Below, in pieces: positions 33,761 through 45,180 of a DNA stretch of 64,000 nt. The stretch covers positions 2,853,568-2,917,567 of the forward strand of contig FN649758.1 of the NCBI GenBank assembly GCA_000310025.1, given 5' to 3'. The notes under the pieces are model-generated. The model had not been told where the DNA came from and ran no database searches. It saw nothing but the letters and a program-made list of their open reading frames with translations. Position numbers and translations under genes: made by a program. Within the stretch, counting starts at the first letter, position 1. Each line of letters opens with the position of its first letter. The stretch is from Ectocarpus siliculosus. Lineage: Eukaryota; Sar; Phaeophyceae; Ectocarpales; Ectocarpaceae.

Positions 33761-36640
33761 CCGTGTACACGGTCCGATTTCAGCCAACGTCACCTCGAAC
33801 CAGCCGACCGTATCTGGACCCGTAGCAGGACAAATTCGGTCCCCGGCCAGTTTGGTGGTTGTGAGGAAAGGGGGTCACCTAGCTTATGCAAGACTACGCC
33901 AACAAGGCAGACAGACCACATCAAATCTATGTGCCGCGGGCGTACACACACAACATCGCAACATTAACACCGGTTGGAGTTCTGGAGTAGACTTGCAAAT
34001 GAGTGGAAATGTTTTTGAAAAAGACGCGAGAACTGAGCATATTCTTTCAATTTGGAGAAACCGGTGTCACCAACCTGTGCACAGTAACAAACAATATGCC
34101 GCACTTGCTCTGGCCGGAGCAATCGAAAGGGCTACTTGGGCTTCTAGACCCGTGGCATCAAAACGATCTAAACCTCGTGTGAAAAAAACAACAACGACAA
34201 CAAATAGCCCGAGCTGACTTCTTGCTATCGAGCACCCAATTGTGCTAGGGGCATACTCTACACCGACTCATCGCGCCAACAGAGATGCTGTGTTCATTTC
34301 AAGTACGGCACTCTCGCCTCGGGCGAGATGAACCTTCAACGCCACGAAGCGTGACCCACGTCAAAGTCAAACATATCAAGGGCGATGGGAATGGTGTTCC
34401 ACCAAAGAGGCAGCAGCAACAACAAAAAATACAACAACAACAACAACAACAACAACAACTGTACTACTGCTAATACGACTACTACTACAGCGCCAACAAA
34501 ATGCGGGACAGACAGCGGCGATACGGTCTCATTGCAACACTTGCAGCACCAACAGTAGGGCACAAACAACATCAGCTGTCTAGAACGGCAAACCACCTCC
34601 TTCCCAACGCCCTAGGATGGATACTTCATCACACGTTCGATGAATACACTACCATTACCACTCGGATTTTACAAGCTCCTGTGGCATATTGCACAAGACA
34701 ATAGCTCATGGGTAGGATTGAACAAACAGATATTTAGAGAAAATCTTGAATACGCTCAATTCAATGATCGATTATGGTTCAAGGTAAGACTATCTCGTTG
34801 TTCATACACGATGACAAACCTGCAACTGTTCAGGAAGCAACGGATGAAAACGCAGTGCGGACGCGGGCTATGCATAACCGAGAAGAGGATGTGATGGATA
34901 GAATAGGAACGGACGGGAAACCCACGAGCGGTGTGCGGATCTCCTACTCGTTCATCTTATATAAGGCTTTTATCTGATGGACTTGATCAAACCTCAGGGG
35001 TCGACACCGGGATCGTTACGAAACAGGGCTCGTCGGGTCGGGTCGGGTCATCTTCTCACGTGCCAAAATCTCAAGGTTCCATGGGGCCAAGGGCATCCGC
35101 CTTAACGATTTTCGCATATCCCGGATCCGACTCGTGCCGTCTGACCAAACCCGTTAAAAAGTCCCTGGTTCTTTTCGCAAAGCATCATGTTTCGGTCGTT
35201 TAAAGTCGTGCTTTGGCACGGGGCGTTTTTTCTGTTCCTGAAAAAATAATTATTGTACTCCACACGCAAGTTGGAGCACGAGGTTTCTCGCCCTACTTCT
35301 GTATGTGCTCTCGAGCTGATCTTGCCCGTTGTTGTTATCTTCACATTGTAAACCGTTGCGGCCTCTCTATCCAGTGCCTTCATCTGACAGTACTACTCTA
35401 ACACATGTCGCGGTCGATTCCCGTGGTCACAGGCTAGCTTACCCGAAAAAGGTATACCACATGCAAAAACAAATAGACCCAAAGGGTCCGCACACCATAT
35501 CTATGGTAGGTTCTGGTTGTATCACAACATTGCCGTCTGTTCACCTCGATTCACTCACTATGCTGCTGCTCGACACGTACTGTGGTCTATACATCAAAAC
35601 ACCGGCCACCCGCTTGACTCAATGCTATATACTACTTCAAGCCAATGAGAAAGCTTGTTACGAAGCTAACAACCCCCCCCGCCGTCAACGGCTACAAGAT
35701 AAAGATTAAGATAGTTTTGGATGGGAAATATGCCCGCTCACACGGACTACTGTACACAATATTCCCAGAAAAGCAGGGCAGCGCACGTCTATCGGATACG
35801 GGGAAATTTTCTTTTACCACAGCAGGTCAGTACCGGCCAAGTCCTTCGATGAAATAACGAGCTGTTGCCTAAATGCGGCCATCAGGTAGGATATTGGGAG
35901 GTTTCGCTCTGGTCCATAACGTCATGCTAAACAGCAGCTGACCCCCCTGACAACGCATCATATACCATCTGTAACTATCGCAGCACGCACAAAAAGACAA
36001 CCGAAAAAATATTCCCACGCGCCTGTCTTTGGGGTTGGGTGTCGCCGCATGCCTGCGCCTCTAGCCCCAGCTGCGACCACGTCCGTGTGGCGATCCTAGC
36101 CATCTCGCATGCCCGCTGCACCACGCCTTGGGTTGTTGTTCTGCAACGAACGTCACAGCACATGTTGTACAAGCGGTGTGAGAGGAGTCATTACAAACTT
36201 CGTTCGCAGTACGTGCTGGTGTTGTGGGATTACACGCGTAGCGATCCCTGAAGACCCTGATGAAGACTCACTTGGTTATTAATCTCTTGGAACAGCAGTG
36301 CTTGCTGTTGCCTGTCTCTCAAAGGTAGACTGAGCGCAGAGGGGGAGGACATGCTCCCTCTACTGAGTAGTATTCGTAGCGTCGCAATCACTGGTGTTAC
36401 GGAAACTGGCCTGTACTTCCTACCACATTTAGTGTCTGCTGGTTTCGATACTCACACTTCATACTGCTGTAGACTCGATCGACTATTCTGAGACAACCCC
36501 ATAGTTTACGTTTGTCTTTTCTTGTTTGAAAGCAGACTTGTGAAGGTGCTAGATCCTCGCCGTATTGAAATACCTAGGGTGGAGTGGACATGACTCAACG
36601 CTATTTGGAAACTAGGCAACTACAATGTCAAGTGTGCGCG
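33761..36640. other. Non-coding, repeat-derived
   Basis: No gene is recognised. A CAA run lies at about 34428-34459 and a partial SINE-like copy at 35328-35492. Remaining frames are short and AT content is higher than in the exons. Confidence 0.45.
35328..35492 (+). mobile_element. SINE-like repeat, copy 3 (partial, diverged)
   Basis: It shares the start (GTTGTTGTTATCTTCACATT), CCGTTGCGGCCTCTCTATCC, the GGTCGATTCCCGTGGTCACA box and AAAGGTA with copies 1 and 2, then diverges before the A-rich tail. Confidence 0.6.
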
Positions 36641-36641
36641 G

Positions 36642-36675
<34 letters not shown>

Positions 36676-36820
36676 CTTCACATTAAAAACCGTTCCGGTC
36701 TCCACTCAGTACCTTCTGATGTCCGTACTATAACAGTCCAACTGACGCGGACGCCTTCCGTGGTCACAAGTCAACCGCCCCCCGTAGCACCTTTCTAAAA
36801 ATAAATAGAAAAAAAAAAAG
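36641..36820 (+). mobile_element. SINE-like repeat, copy 4 (partial, diverged)
   Basis: An 11-unit GTT run is followed by CTTCACATTAAAAACCGTTC and a shortened body with CCGTGGTCACAAGTCAAC, ending in an A-rich stretch. It lacks about half of copy 1. Confidence 0.6.
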
Positions 36821-39467
36821 GACACCAGAAAATTCTTCCAAGGCGCGAGTTGTGGAAAAACAAAATGGCAAAGACGGTAGAGACGGCAGAACTACTAGAG
36901 AATAGAATACTGCAGGTCTAGAAAAATATATACCCTCTCTGTGGTTGGCAATCATCCCACCCGCCCACGCACGAACAGCAAGTTGATCACGCCCGCACGG
37001 AAATCATCAATGCATGGGGAAGGGCGCGAGACCGTGGTTAAGAAAGCACGGCCCGCCTAATTTGTGGCCTCTCTCACCCGGATACCAGGCACGCCAACGC
37101 TATGCCTCTCCTCCCACACATTTCCCTTTCGTACATATGCCCTCAAGCTCTCAAGGAGAAAAAAGTACAACAAAGACGGACGTGCCCTGGAGAACGGTTG
37201 TGATCTGGATAATGACATAATGACACACAAACAACACACCGTCCGTGCCCAAAACACATCCAGAACGAGAGCACGCTACAACAAGGATCGCCTAACGGTG
37301 AAGTGATGTGTGGCTACGCCGAGACAAAGATCTACGCCCACACGCGTCCTCCAAAAGCAGGCTGCACACACCTGCAATCCTCTCACACCACTGCCCTTTT
37401 CAAGCAATCTGGATCCTCACCTCACGCAGATTGCAATGGCACACAGGGCAGCGCAGCCTGTCACGCGGTACCGCGGAAGCAGTTGGCAGGAAAGGCCTGG
37501 CTCTGTGGGCGTGTGACGATGCGCTACGGCTCTGAGGCGGATGAGGGTGCCGGCGGAAGGGAGAAGGGAAGGCAGGTGGCGACGTGCGGAGAGGAGAGGG
37601 ACGCGGGGGGTTAACATGGCAGGCAAGGAGAACCCAGGGGGGTGGGGGCTACGTGATGGGAGAGCTATGACAGAAGCAGTTGGAACGGAAAAGAGAGGGC
37701 GCAGACAACATCCACACATCCACACACACGTGAAACAGCAGACCTCCAAGTGTCCCGAGGCAGACAACACCTGAATGCTCTGCTGTGATCAGGAGAGGAG
37801 CAGGAAAAGGAATCGACAAGCTGTAGTGTATGTAAGATGGCTTTGAAAACTACGACTGGAGTGGATCCTGGCGTTGGACACTGCTTGATGCACGTTGGAG
37901 CAAATCAAGAAAAGAAAAAGGCTGCCCGGCGAAGCCTTCGAGCGTTCGAGCGAATCAGAGGTGAGTGATACGCATACGAACAGCAGTCACGATCAGCATT
38001 AGACTCTGGCACATGATATTTTTCTAGCAGCATAGCAGCGCCGTCCCCTGTACCATTGCTTCAGCACCAGGGTCAAAAACATACAAATATCCAAACGCCA
38101 GGTGCTCTTTGACGCAGAGCTGCGCTGTACATCTGGGCCGCCCCGTCCATGCTGCTAGATTACTCCGCACGATGGTAGGATAGGGCGTCCTTCACCCTGC
38201 CCGTCTTGCTGCCTTGCGTACTTCAATTATATCGTGTGTCGATCACCCGCGGTCGACTGCGTCTGGCTTGCTCCACCTCTCTCTGATCTGAATCTCTGTA
38301 TTTTGCGCACCCGAGGTGTTACGGTCTGATGGTTTTTGGGAATTTCCGTCCAAGAATCACAGACCTGTGTCCGCCAGGCAGGGGTGGTAAAAGCTATCTC
38401 TTCTTGGGCGCCTCTCGCTGTCCTCTCTCTCTTGATTTCTTCCAGCAAACAGCAGTAGAAAGGCAGCAGCAGCATCCAGCAGTAGTCGCTTAGGTATACC
38501 AGTAGCAGTACCGTAGTAGCCTCCCGCCCCCATCTCCCTTCCTCCCTTCTCCTCTCTCATTGCTTCTCTCTCTTTGTGTCTCTATCCCTCTTCCTTGCCG
38601 ATCGATGCGCGCCAATTCGCACACAGAGACAGAGCCGCCGGGGGAAAGGAAAGTCTCTCTGTTTCTCAGAAGGGAGGGGAGAAACAAAGTCGGACAGACC
38701 ATGACTCATCACACCGGTAGAGGAGCAGAGGAGTGAGAGAGGCGGCCTCGCGTGTGCAGCACATCATCAGCAACGCCAGCAACGCGTAGTCCATCCGGTG
38801 AGTTTCCCATGTATAGTCTATGCTATGCACACCGTCCACCTGTACCCACCTGCCTCCGGCAACCCTTGCACCAGCACACAAGACACAAACTGGTGGTATG
38901 CATTATGAGGAGGAGGAGGAGGAGAGAGAGGGAGGGAGAGAAGAAGTGGTTTGGCCAGAAAAAATGAAAAATGAAGTGGTACATTGTACAAGTAGACACG
39001 GACGAACTTTCTGTCTCGTCCTTCCTTTTGCAAGTGCAAGTTTGCAAGAGACGGCAGTCATCAGACAGAGGAAATCTGGGCTCTCGACGAAACCCCACAG
39101 AATACATTGAACTTTGAAAGACGAAGCTCCGGCTCGATTGATTGTCCACTTGTCAGCTGATCAGGTGTGGATGGACATGACACATCTGTTGTGGACACGA
39201 AACATCAACAACAACAGCGCCATCACGGTGGGTTTCAAAGTTTCAAAGTTTAAGTTTCAACTTGGCAAAATCGTTTGCTGCATGCTGCGTTGCTTCTCAA
39301 GCCAAAAATGGTTGAATTCCTTCTCGCCATTCGCCGATGAGCCACAAACAAGGCAACAGTCCAGCGCACGCACGACAGAGCATCTCCGTCCTGAAACAAA
39401 CACCCCGTCGGATCCAATATCTGGGGGGCCACGCGATTTGTCGGGTGAGAGTCAAGGAACACACTAG
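36821..39467. other. Non-coding, no gene recognised
   Basis: Open frames here are at most about 117 codons, overlap on both strands and show no motif or splice-compatible partner. A GA/GGA-rich patch lies near 38907-38945. Confidence 0.4.
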
Positions 39468-39690
39468 CAGAGCACCGCAGCCGTGCATCATCATCGTCTT
39501 GGCGACCTACAGCAGTACCTCTCTGAGGCTACGGGCTTGTTGACTGCGGACCAAGGTCTGTGGACTGTTGCTGGTGGGGACAGCTCTCTGGCCCAGCTCT
39601 TGCTCACCTTCTTCGTTGACTACGGCTGAATGGCGGTTTCAGGAAGGCGGTGGGCATCGTGTGCGACGCTCCCGTGAGCTCTAGCTCCAC
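39468..39690 (+). pseudogene. Fragment of a PAP/Cid1-type nucleotidyltransferase (PAP-associated domain), probably broken
   Basis: The frame opens directly after a TAG that could serve as a splice acceptor (39465-39467), with no ATG. It reads 53 codons with strong coding bias and ends at TGA 39627-39629. It includes GLLTADQGLWTVAGGDSSLA and LLLTFFVDYG. The pattern SL..LLL.FF..YG is typical of the PAP-associated domain of non-canonical poly(A)/poly(U) polymerases. Immediately after the stop, another frame continues with FRKAVGIVCDAPV, so a one-base shift probably broke a longer exon. No other exons of such a gene were found nearby. It may be a dead fragment or one exon of a gene with poorly visible neighbours. 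Confidence 0.4.
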
Positions 39691-40654
39691 CGCAATACAG
39701 CAATACAGCAAATGTGCAATTGTGTCACGAGCAATACTGCGGTGACCGAAGCGGCATGGGTGAAGCCGCTTCGAACCGCGAACTCTATGCTTGCCGTTGC
39801 TATGTCACGCACCCACTGGCACCGACGGCCCACGGCCCAATGGCATCCACCCACCCCCGCATGCACGCAGTCACAAAGTCACAAATTGTCGCACTGGTCG
39901 AAATATGCGTGTTCGAGATACCTTACCTCCTACGTTCTCACATGCTCCGCTCGGGCAACCACACCATGCCAAACGGAGAGGGAAATGTTGCTGATGGATG
40001 ACACGCGGTCTGACGTGAATTCTTGGTAAACGGGTTTTCGAGCCAGATCATTTGTTCAACGCAGATGGTCACCTCTCGTCTCACCACACCGACACGCGCA
40101 CACGCTGTGTGATGCATGTCAGCTTCATCTATATACCTGTGATGCGCTCCCAAACAGGCCCGGATATGACCCTCTGGCAGAGATCATGGGCAACACCTAC
40201 ATACAACGCTTCTACAAGAGAGTCGTAAAGAGCAACTTCTTGGGTGGCTTGAATCCAGCCTTACGCTTACCTCACACAACACCAACACAAAGTCTACATA
40301 TTCTTCAGCAGATTTTATGCATATAATAAGATGCAATACCATGCACTGTAGCAACGAAACACCAATCAATCGGCGATGATATTTGCTCCACCGGTAGACT
40401 ACTGAATATGTGAAGGACAACAATGTACACGTGAAGCACACTCGCTTATTTCTCCCCATCTCGTTGCGTCCTGCAACGTGAAGCACATTAGAGGCCTTAC
40501 TCAGAGCATGAGACAACTTGAATATTCCATCTGTGCCAAGCGATTTCACCTGCCGCAAATAGGACGACCGGCCTATACAGGGACCCCTACTGTATAGGCT
40601 TGCTTGCCGAGTGTGAAACGTTTGGTTACCCGGGGTGCCCCATAAATTAACGCA
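39691..40654. other. Non-coding, no gene recognised
   Basis: The stretch separates the nucleotidyltransferase fragment from the poly-C-ended repeat. A 200-codon minus-strand frame (40786-40184) overlaps the repeat and carries no recognised motif. Confidence 0.35.
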
Positions 40655-40821
40655 TTGCGTGTCTGGTTTGGCACACCAAGCCCAAGGATGACGACCAGTT
40701 TCTGGTTCATCCTCGTGAAACGTAGCCTGGACCGGCGAAAACCCGGAGCATCGCTCCGTCCCGGCATTGTAGGGATGTGAGGTCAATGGTCTAACGACTA
40801 AGGCATGCCTTTACATGAGTA
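40655..40821 (+). repeat. Dispersed repeat with poly-C end, copy 2 (split by a MITE)
   Basis: It shares GGCGAAAACCCGG, CCGTCCCGGCATTGTAGGGA and GAGGTCAATGGTCTAACGAC with the copies at 29.9, 63.2 and 63.8 kb. It stops at ATGAGTA, where the MITE starts, and its C-rich end resumes at 41423 (TACACTGCCCCTCCCCCCC). Confidence 0.75.
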
Positions 40822-41422
40822 CAGTTAGCGCCCGCTATTAAGAAATATTGTTTTAAGAAATAGTCTAGAGGCTCACTTTTCCACGAAAAATAAGAAAATA
40901 GGGTTTAGAAACATTGCTCAGTCTGGGTCACACAATAAGAAGTGTCTCAGTAGGAAACATCGGATCGGTGACCGCTGCCGTACTGCATAAGAAACGAGGG
41001 GTTACGGGAGAGTGGGTCGAATAAGAAACACCCCACAGCTCCTCCTATCTCTCGCTCTTTCCCCCCTCTCCCACTACCCCCCCCCTCCCAAGTGCATTAT
41101 TTGTTAGTTGTACGACGAGGGGGGAGTGTTTTTTTTTGGCGGCGCTCCCTCCGGCCACCTGCCGGCTCTGGCGCTCTCTGGCGCTCCGGCTCAGGCACAG
41201 CACACCAGGCAGGCTGCGACGCCAGCTCTCGTGAGCAGACAGAGAAAACAAGAAAATGCCGATTTAAGAAATGCAGCAGGATTTGGCGGCACGAAAAAAT
41301 AAGAAAACTTGACATAATAATAATAAGAAATTGAACGGCATACATACGCTGAGTTCATAGCCCACAATACGAATTCGAGACTGGACGTGAAATGAGCGTT
41401 TCTTAATTGCGGGCGCTAACTG
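40822..41422. mobile_element. 601-bp MITE with Tc1/mariner-like ends and TA target duplication
   Basis: The terminal inverted repeats start CAGTTAGCGCCCGC and continue with ATTAAGAAA at both ends, with one mismatch in the first 23 bases. A TA dinucleotide flanks each end (40820-40821 and 41423-41424). Ends starting CAGT and a TA duplication are typical of Tc1/mariner elements. The element has no transposase. It contains about nine internal copies of TAAGAAA or close variants, in one orientation on the left and repeated toward the right end. It is inserted inside the poly-C-ended repeat. Confidence 0.85.
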
Positions 41423-41594
41423 TACACTGCCCCTCCCCCCCGGCCTCGCTTGTTTTCTGTCTTGATCCTCCGGCCTTCAACACACCCGGCGACACATACC
41501 ATGACACATCCCCCTAATCTACAACCGCCGACCGAATGACCAACCATTACCTCAACAAACCCTCAACCTCAGGTGAGTTCCGAGGCGTGAGAGA

Positions 41595-41836
41595 ACGGGT
41601 GCCTGTGGTCCTGCTGCAGCGCCGTCTCCCCCCTCCGCACCGAGGGCGAGATGAGCGCTACTGCTGATCCCGGGCGTCAGCGACCGCCGGAAGCGGGTGT
41701 TCACCCCCGTGTGGTCTCTTTGCCTAACGACGTGGGCGAGATACGGGTGACCCCGGCCTTCCTGGAGGACCACAGCCCGGACGACATCCTCAAGGCCGTG
41801 GGCGAGACCGTCAGGGACTTGGGGGTGGACACATGA
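41595..41836 (+). CDS. Possible terminal coding exon, unknown protein
   Basis: A frame ending at TGA 41834-41836 shows strong GC3 bias in its last 45 codons (for example TPAFLEDHSPDDILKAVGET). It contains an ATG at 41651, which would give a 61-residue protein, but the frame stays open upstream to about 41595 (NGCLWSCCSAVSPLRTEGE), so it may be the last exon of a spliced gene. No upstream exon was found before the MITE. The family is not recognised. Confidence 0.3.
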
Positions 41837-44800
41837 CGACGGCGGCGTGCCACAACGTTTGCCGCCGAGGAGCGATGATCGTGGAGACCGCATGACGCTT
41901 AGCGACACACACACACCCGCCCCTTTCACCCAACCCTTTCCACCCTACAAGGGAAAAACATAGAGCCCGATATGTAGAAAGCAAGTAGCGCGGCGAAGAG
42001 AGTAGTGATGTTCGAATGTTTCGGTGGTTGACGTTGGACACCCGCCGACGCGTGCTGCGACCCTTTCTCTTTTGTCTCTGGCAGTGTGATAACTCGATGT
42101 ACGTGCCAGAATTTGCTCGGGAAGATTAGGATGCACATGGGCTGACACGTGTTTCTCTACGTAGCGGGGTTGAGGTCTGGTACATCTTGATTGCCGGCCC
42201 TGGGCTCTCGCCCGTGCTCTGCCTGTGCCCGATGTGTCGGTTTCAAACGTTCCAGACGAGATCGTTAACAATGGTTAAGGTGAACGTCAAGGCTGAGCAC
42301 AAGCGACGTTTGTGTTTGGTAATGCTTCTAGGGGCGAAATCTCCGACGCCTCTCTCTTGCTGTGAAATCTCCGGAACACCGCTGCGGTGATGGGAGTGCT
42401 TTGAAAACGCTGAACGAACTGATTAAAACGCACTTTCACATGGGGGTCGGAGGGATCGCACCGGGGTGTGAACCCGCCCCTGAGGGAAAAACATAATACA
42501 AATACATCGCACCCAGTGCCATCTGTCCGACATTTTCGGAATCTTTGGCTTGCGGGGGGGGTTCCGCTGCTAGCTTGAGGAATTTTGGTGAACTATGCGG
42601 CTTGGATTCTGTGCTTTCTGCCTATCTTGTCAGGTTGAAAACTCTTTTTGACCCTTGCGTCCGAAGAGACCATGTATGTTTGTATGTGGTGTCCGTTAAA
42701 CGGTGCTTGGAGGATGCGGCGGCCGTGATATGCAAAATCGTTAGTCGCGATAGCGATTATCTTGTGAACAATAACGTGACGTTCAGAATGCACAACAGCA
42801 AAAGAGAGAACGACAAGCACAAGAACTCTGAGCGGCAAGGTACGCAACCAATGTCCGAAAACGTCCAACCAGGGGCGTTGGCTGGGGAGAGTGAGGAATC
42901 GCGTCTGCCCTCCGTCGTTGTAAACCTACAAAGATTTCCGTCTGTTATATTACGTCACCCCGGGATCAGACAATGTACTTTTCAAGAAGGTGGGGGTGCT
43001 GGTATCGGTTTTGACTTTGCGTCGCCTCGGCATCAAGGGAAGATCATCTGGAGCTGAGCGGTTGTTCACTGTTCGTAGGCCGGGGAATTTTCACACAGCT
43101 ACCAAGCCATAGTTTTCACAATATCCCAGAGCAAACGTGGTTCGACAACACAACGAAGAGCGTGCGTGACGAGGCCCAGAGGCAAAAAATCCATAAAACA
43201 AAACGAGGCATATATTTGCAAGAAAATAGCCCCCGATACACCCGATAGGCCAATAACGACAAACTTCATTCAGGAAGGAAGAGGGCTACACGCTGATGTT
43301 TCGCCAAAACCAAACACCACCGCGCCTGGACGCCGACTGGCGTTTCTTATCTGCGGTCGCACACTACCGCACACGCTTCTTCGTGTCCGTCGACGACGTG
43401 GCATTGCTAACATGGGCCTCGACTTGCCTCTCTTCGCTTTCTCGATTGTCACTTGTGGCGCCTCTCTTTGCTTTCTCGATTGTCATTTGTGGCGCCACCA
43501 GTCCTGCTACGGTCCACGTTGCATAGCAGACATACTGTAAACAGCAAATCGTCACATCAAGGGATCTATATGGAGAGGCGGCTAACACGTGTTGGCGCAA
43601 AGCGTCGTCTCACACGCCAAAGCCGGCGTGCGATCACGCACACACCTCGGCGGTATTCTGGAATCAAGGCTCTTCGGCGCTACAAATCCCGCCGCCCACA
43701 TATAAGCTCTTGAAAGTAGTGTCCACCTCGACTCTCTCCTTACGACCACCATAAATTGTACGTTCGCATCCCCTGGCACCATGTCCCTAATACTATCTAC
43801 AGCAGAAGTAGTCTACCAGGTCTACGAATATTCTCAGTTAATACCCACTGCTACCGTTTTGAGGGTGAATGTCGAGAAAAACTAGCTTTCTACTGGACAT
43901 ATTTCGTCTATGATGCGTCCAATCTTACACACGCTGAAGGGGTCAGCGATACCGGCCGGCGCCACTCAGAATATTTCCATGCAATGTTGTCACAACCACA
44001 CACATGACCCCTAGGTACATACGAAAGCTTGGCGATGGATGACCTTCAGGAGGACCGACCCAATCCCCACTGCCCATCGTACGATTGGTGCTGACGGCTA
44101 TCGTCCGTGGCAGCGTAGTGCGTAAAGTAATACTCGTACCGACGGTAGCTATTCGACGCACGTACGTCCTCACCCACAAACTTCACCGGGAGGTCTCTAC
44201 TACTATTGTACGGAGGAAATCGAAATTCTGCCTACCCAACACGAGCAGCTATCTCTTGTGCATGTTATTAATATTTTTGCTCTCCTTCTTCGGAGAAGCG
44301 CTTGTGCGTGCAGCAGCTGCTCCGGTGCCACGAGCAGCACCAAAGCCGTGTCCGAATGAGCGGGAGAAGCAAGCGGAATGGTTGTCATTGAACATGCCCG
44401 CCTTGATCTTGGCGAAGTTCGCCCTGTAGGAAGTGTCGATTTTGAACGGGGCTTCCCGCACGTGCGTCGTCGAGGGGCGAGTTGCGGGTGACACCTGCTC
44501 GTGGAGGCGGTGATTCGACGGCGGGGTGCACGTGGCGAGTGAAGCAGGAGATCGGTCTATAGCTTCTACTCGGCAAGTCTAGCGTAGTACTGTACAATAC
44601 CTTGAATCAAATGGTACGCACGGAACTGGTGACAACCCGGGATGGGGAAGTCACGACCACAACCTGTACCACAATCGGTAAAAAACGTGTCAATGTGTCA
44701 CCTCTTTCCTTGACCCACCTTCTTCTTCTTCGAGAAGCTCCCCCACCAAGTCGAAAAGGTGTCACCACCAGTAGCAGCAGGCCAGGTAGCTGAGGGCGGA

Positions 44801-45180
44801 AATGAGGGGAGACGTCGTCATCGCAGAAACCGCGCAGAGGTCGTCGTCCACAGCAGAGTTCTGATCCAGACGGGAGAAAACGGAGGCGGAGTGGACAGGG
44901 ACAAATGTGTGGGCGATGTTCTACTGTAGCTGGTGCATTATGTGGCAAACTAGCGGGTGTAAGGTGGTGTACATCGTCAACTCTACCACACCTTCCACTC
45001 GGCGGGTCTCTCGGCGGCATATGAAGCCTGCTCGTTTCGATCAGTTTGAGAACGGTCAGCGAAAACCCGAGGATAATGTTGCACAGTCTCACAACAGGCT
45101 CAAACGTGCGTCAGGCGAGGTGCTGCTACAGCCCTGGCTGGTAGAGGGTTTTCTCTCGGTACATTGTACACCGAACAACA
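41837..45180. other. Mostly non-coding, one short tandem repeat
   Basis: A 34-bp unit is duplicated at 43426-43493 with two differences. A 170-codon plus frame (42545-43057) and others are open but show no motif, no coding bias and no splice partners. Confidence 0.4.

Noticed and set aside
42545-43057. 170-codon plus-strand frame
   Set aside because: Starts with a non-ATG codon, AT-rich, no motif and no conserved context.
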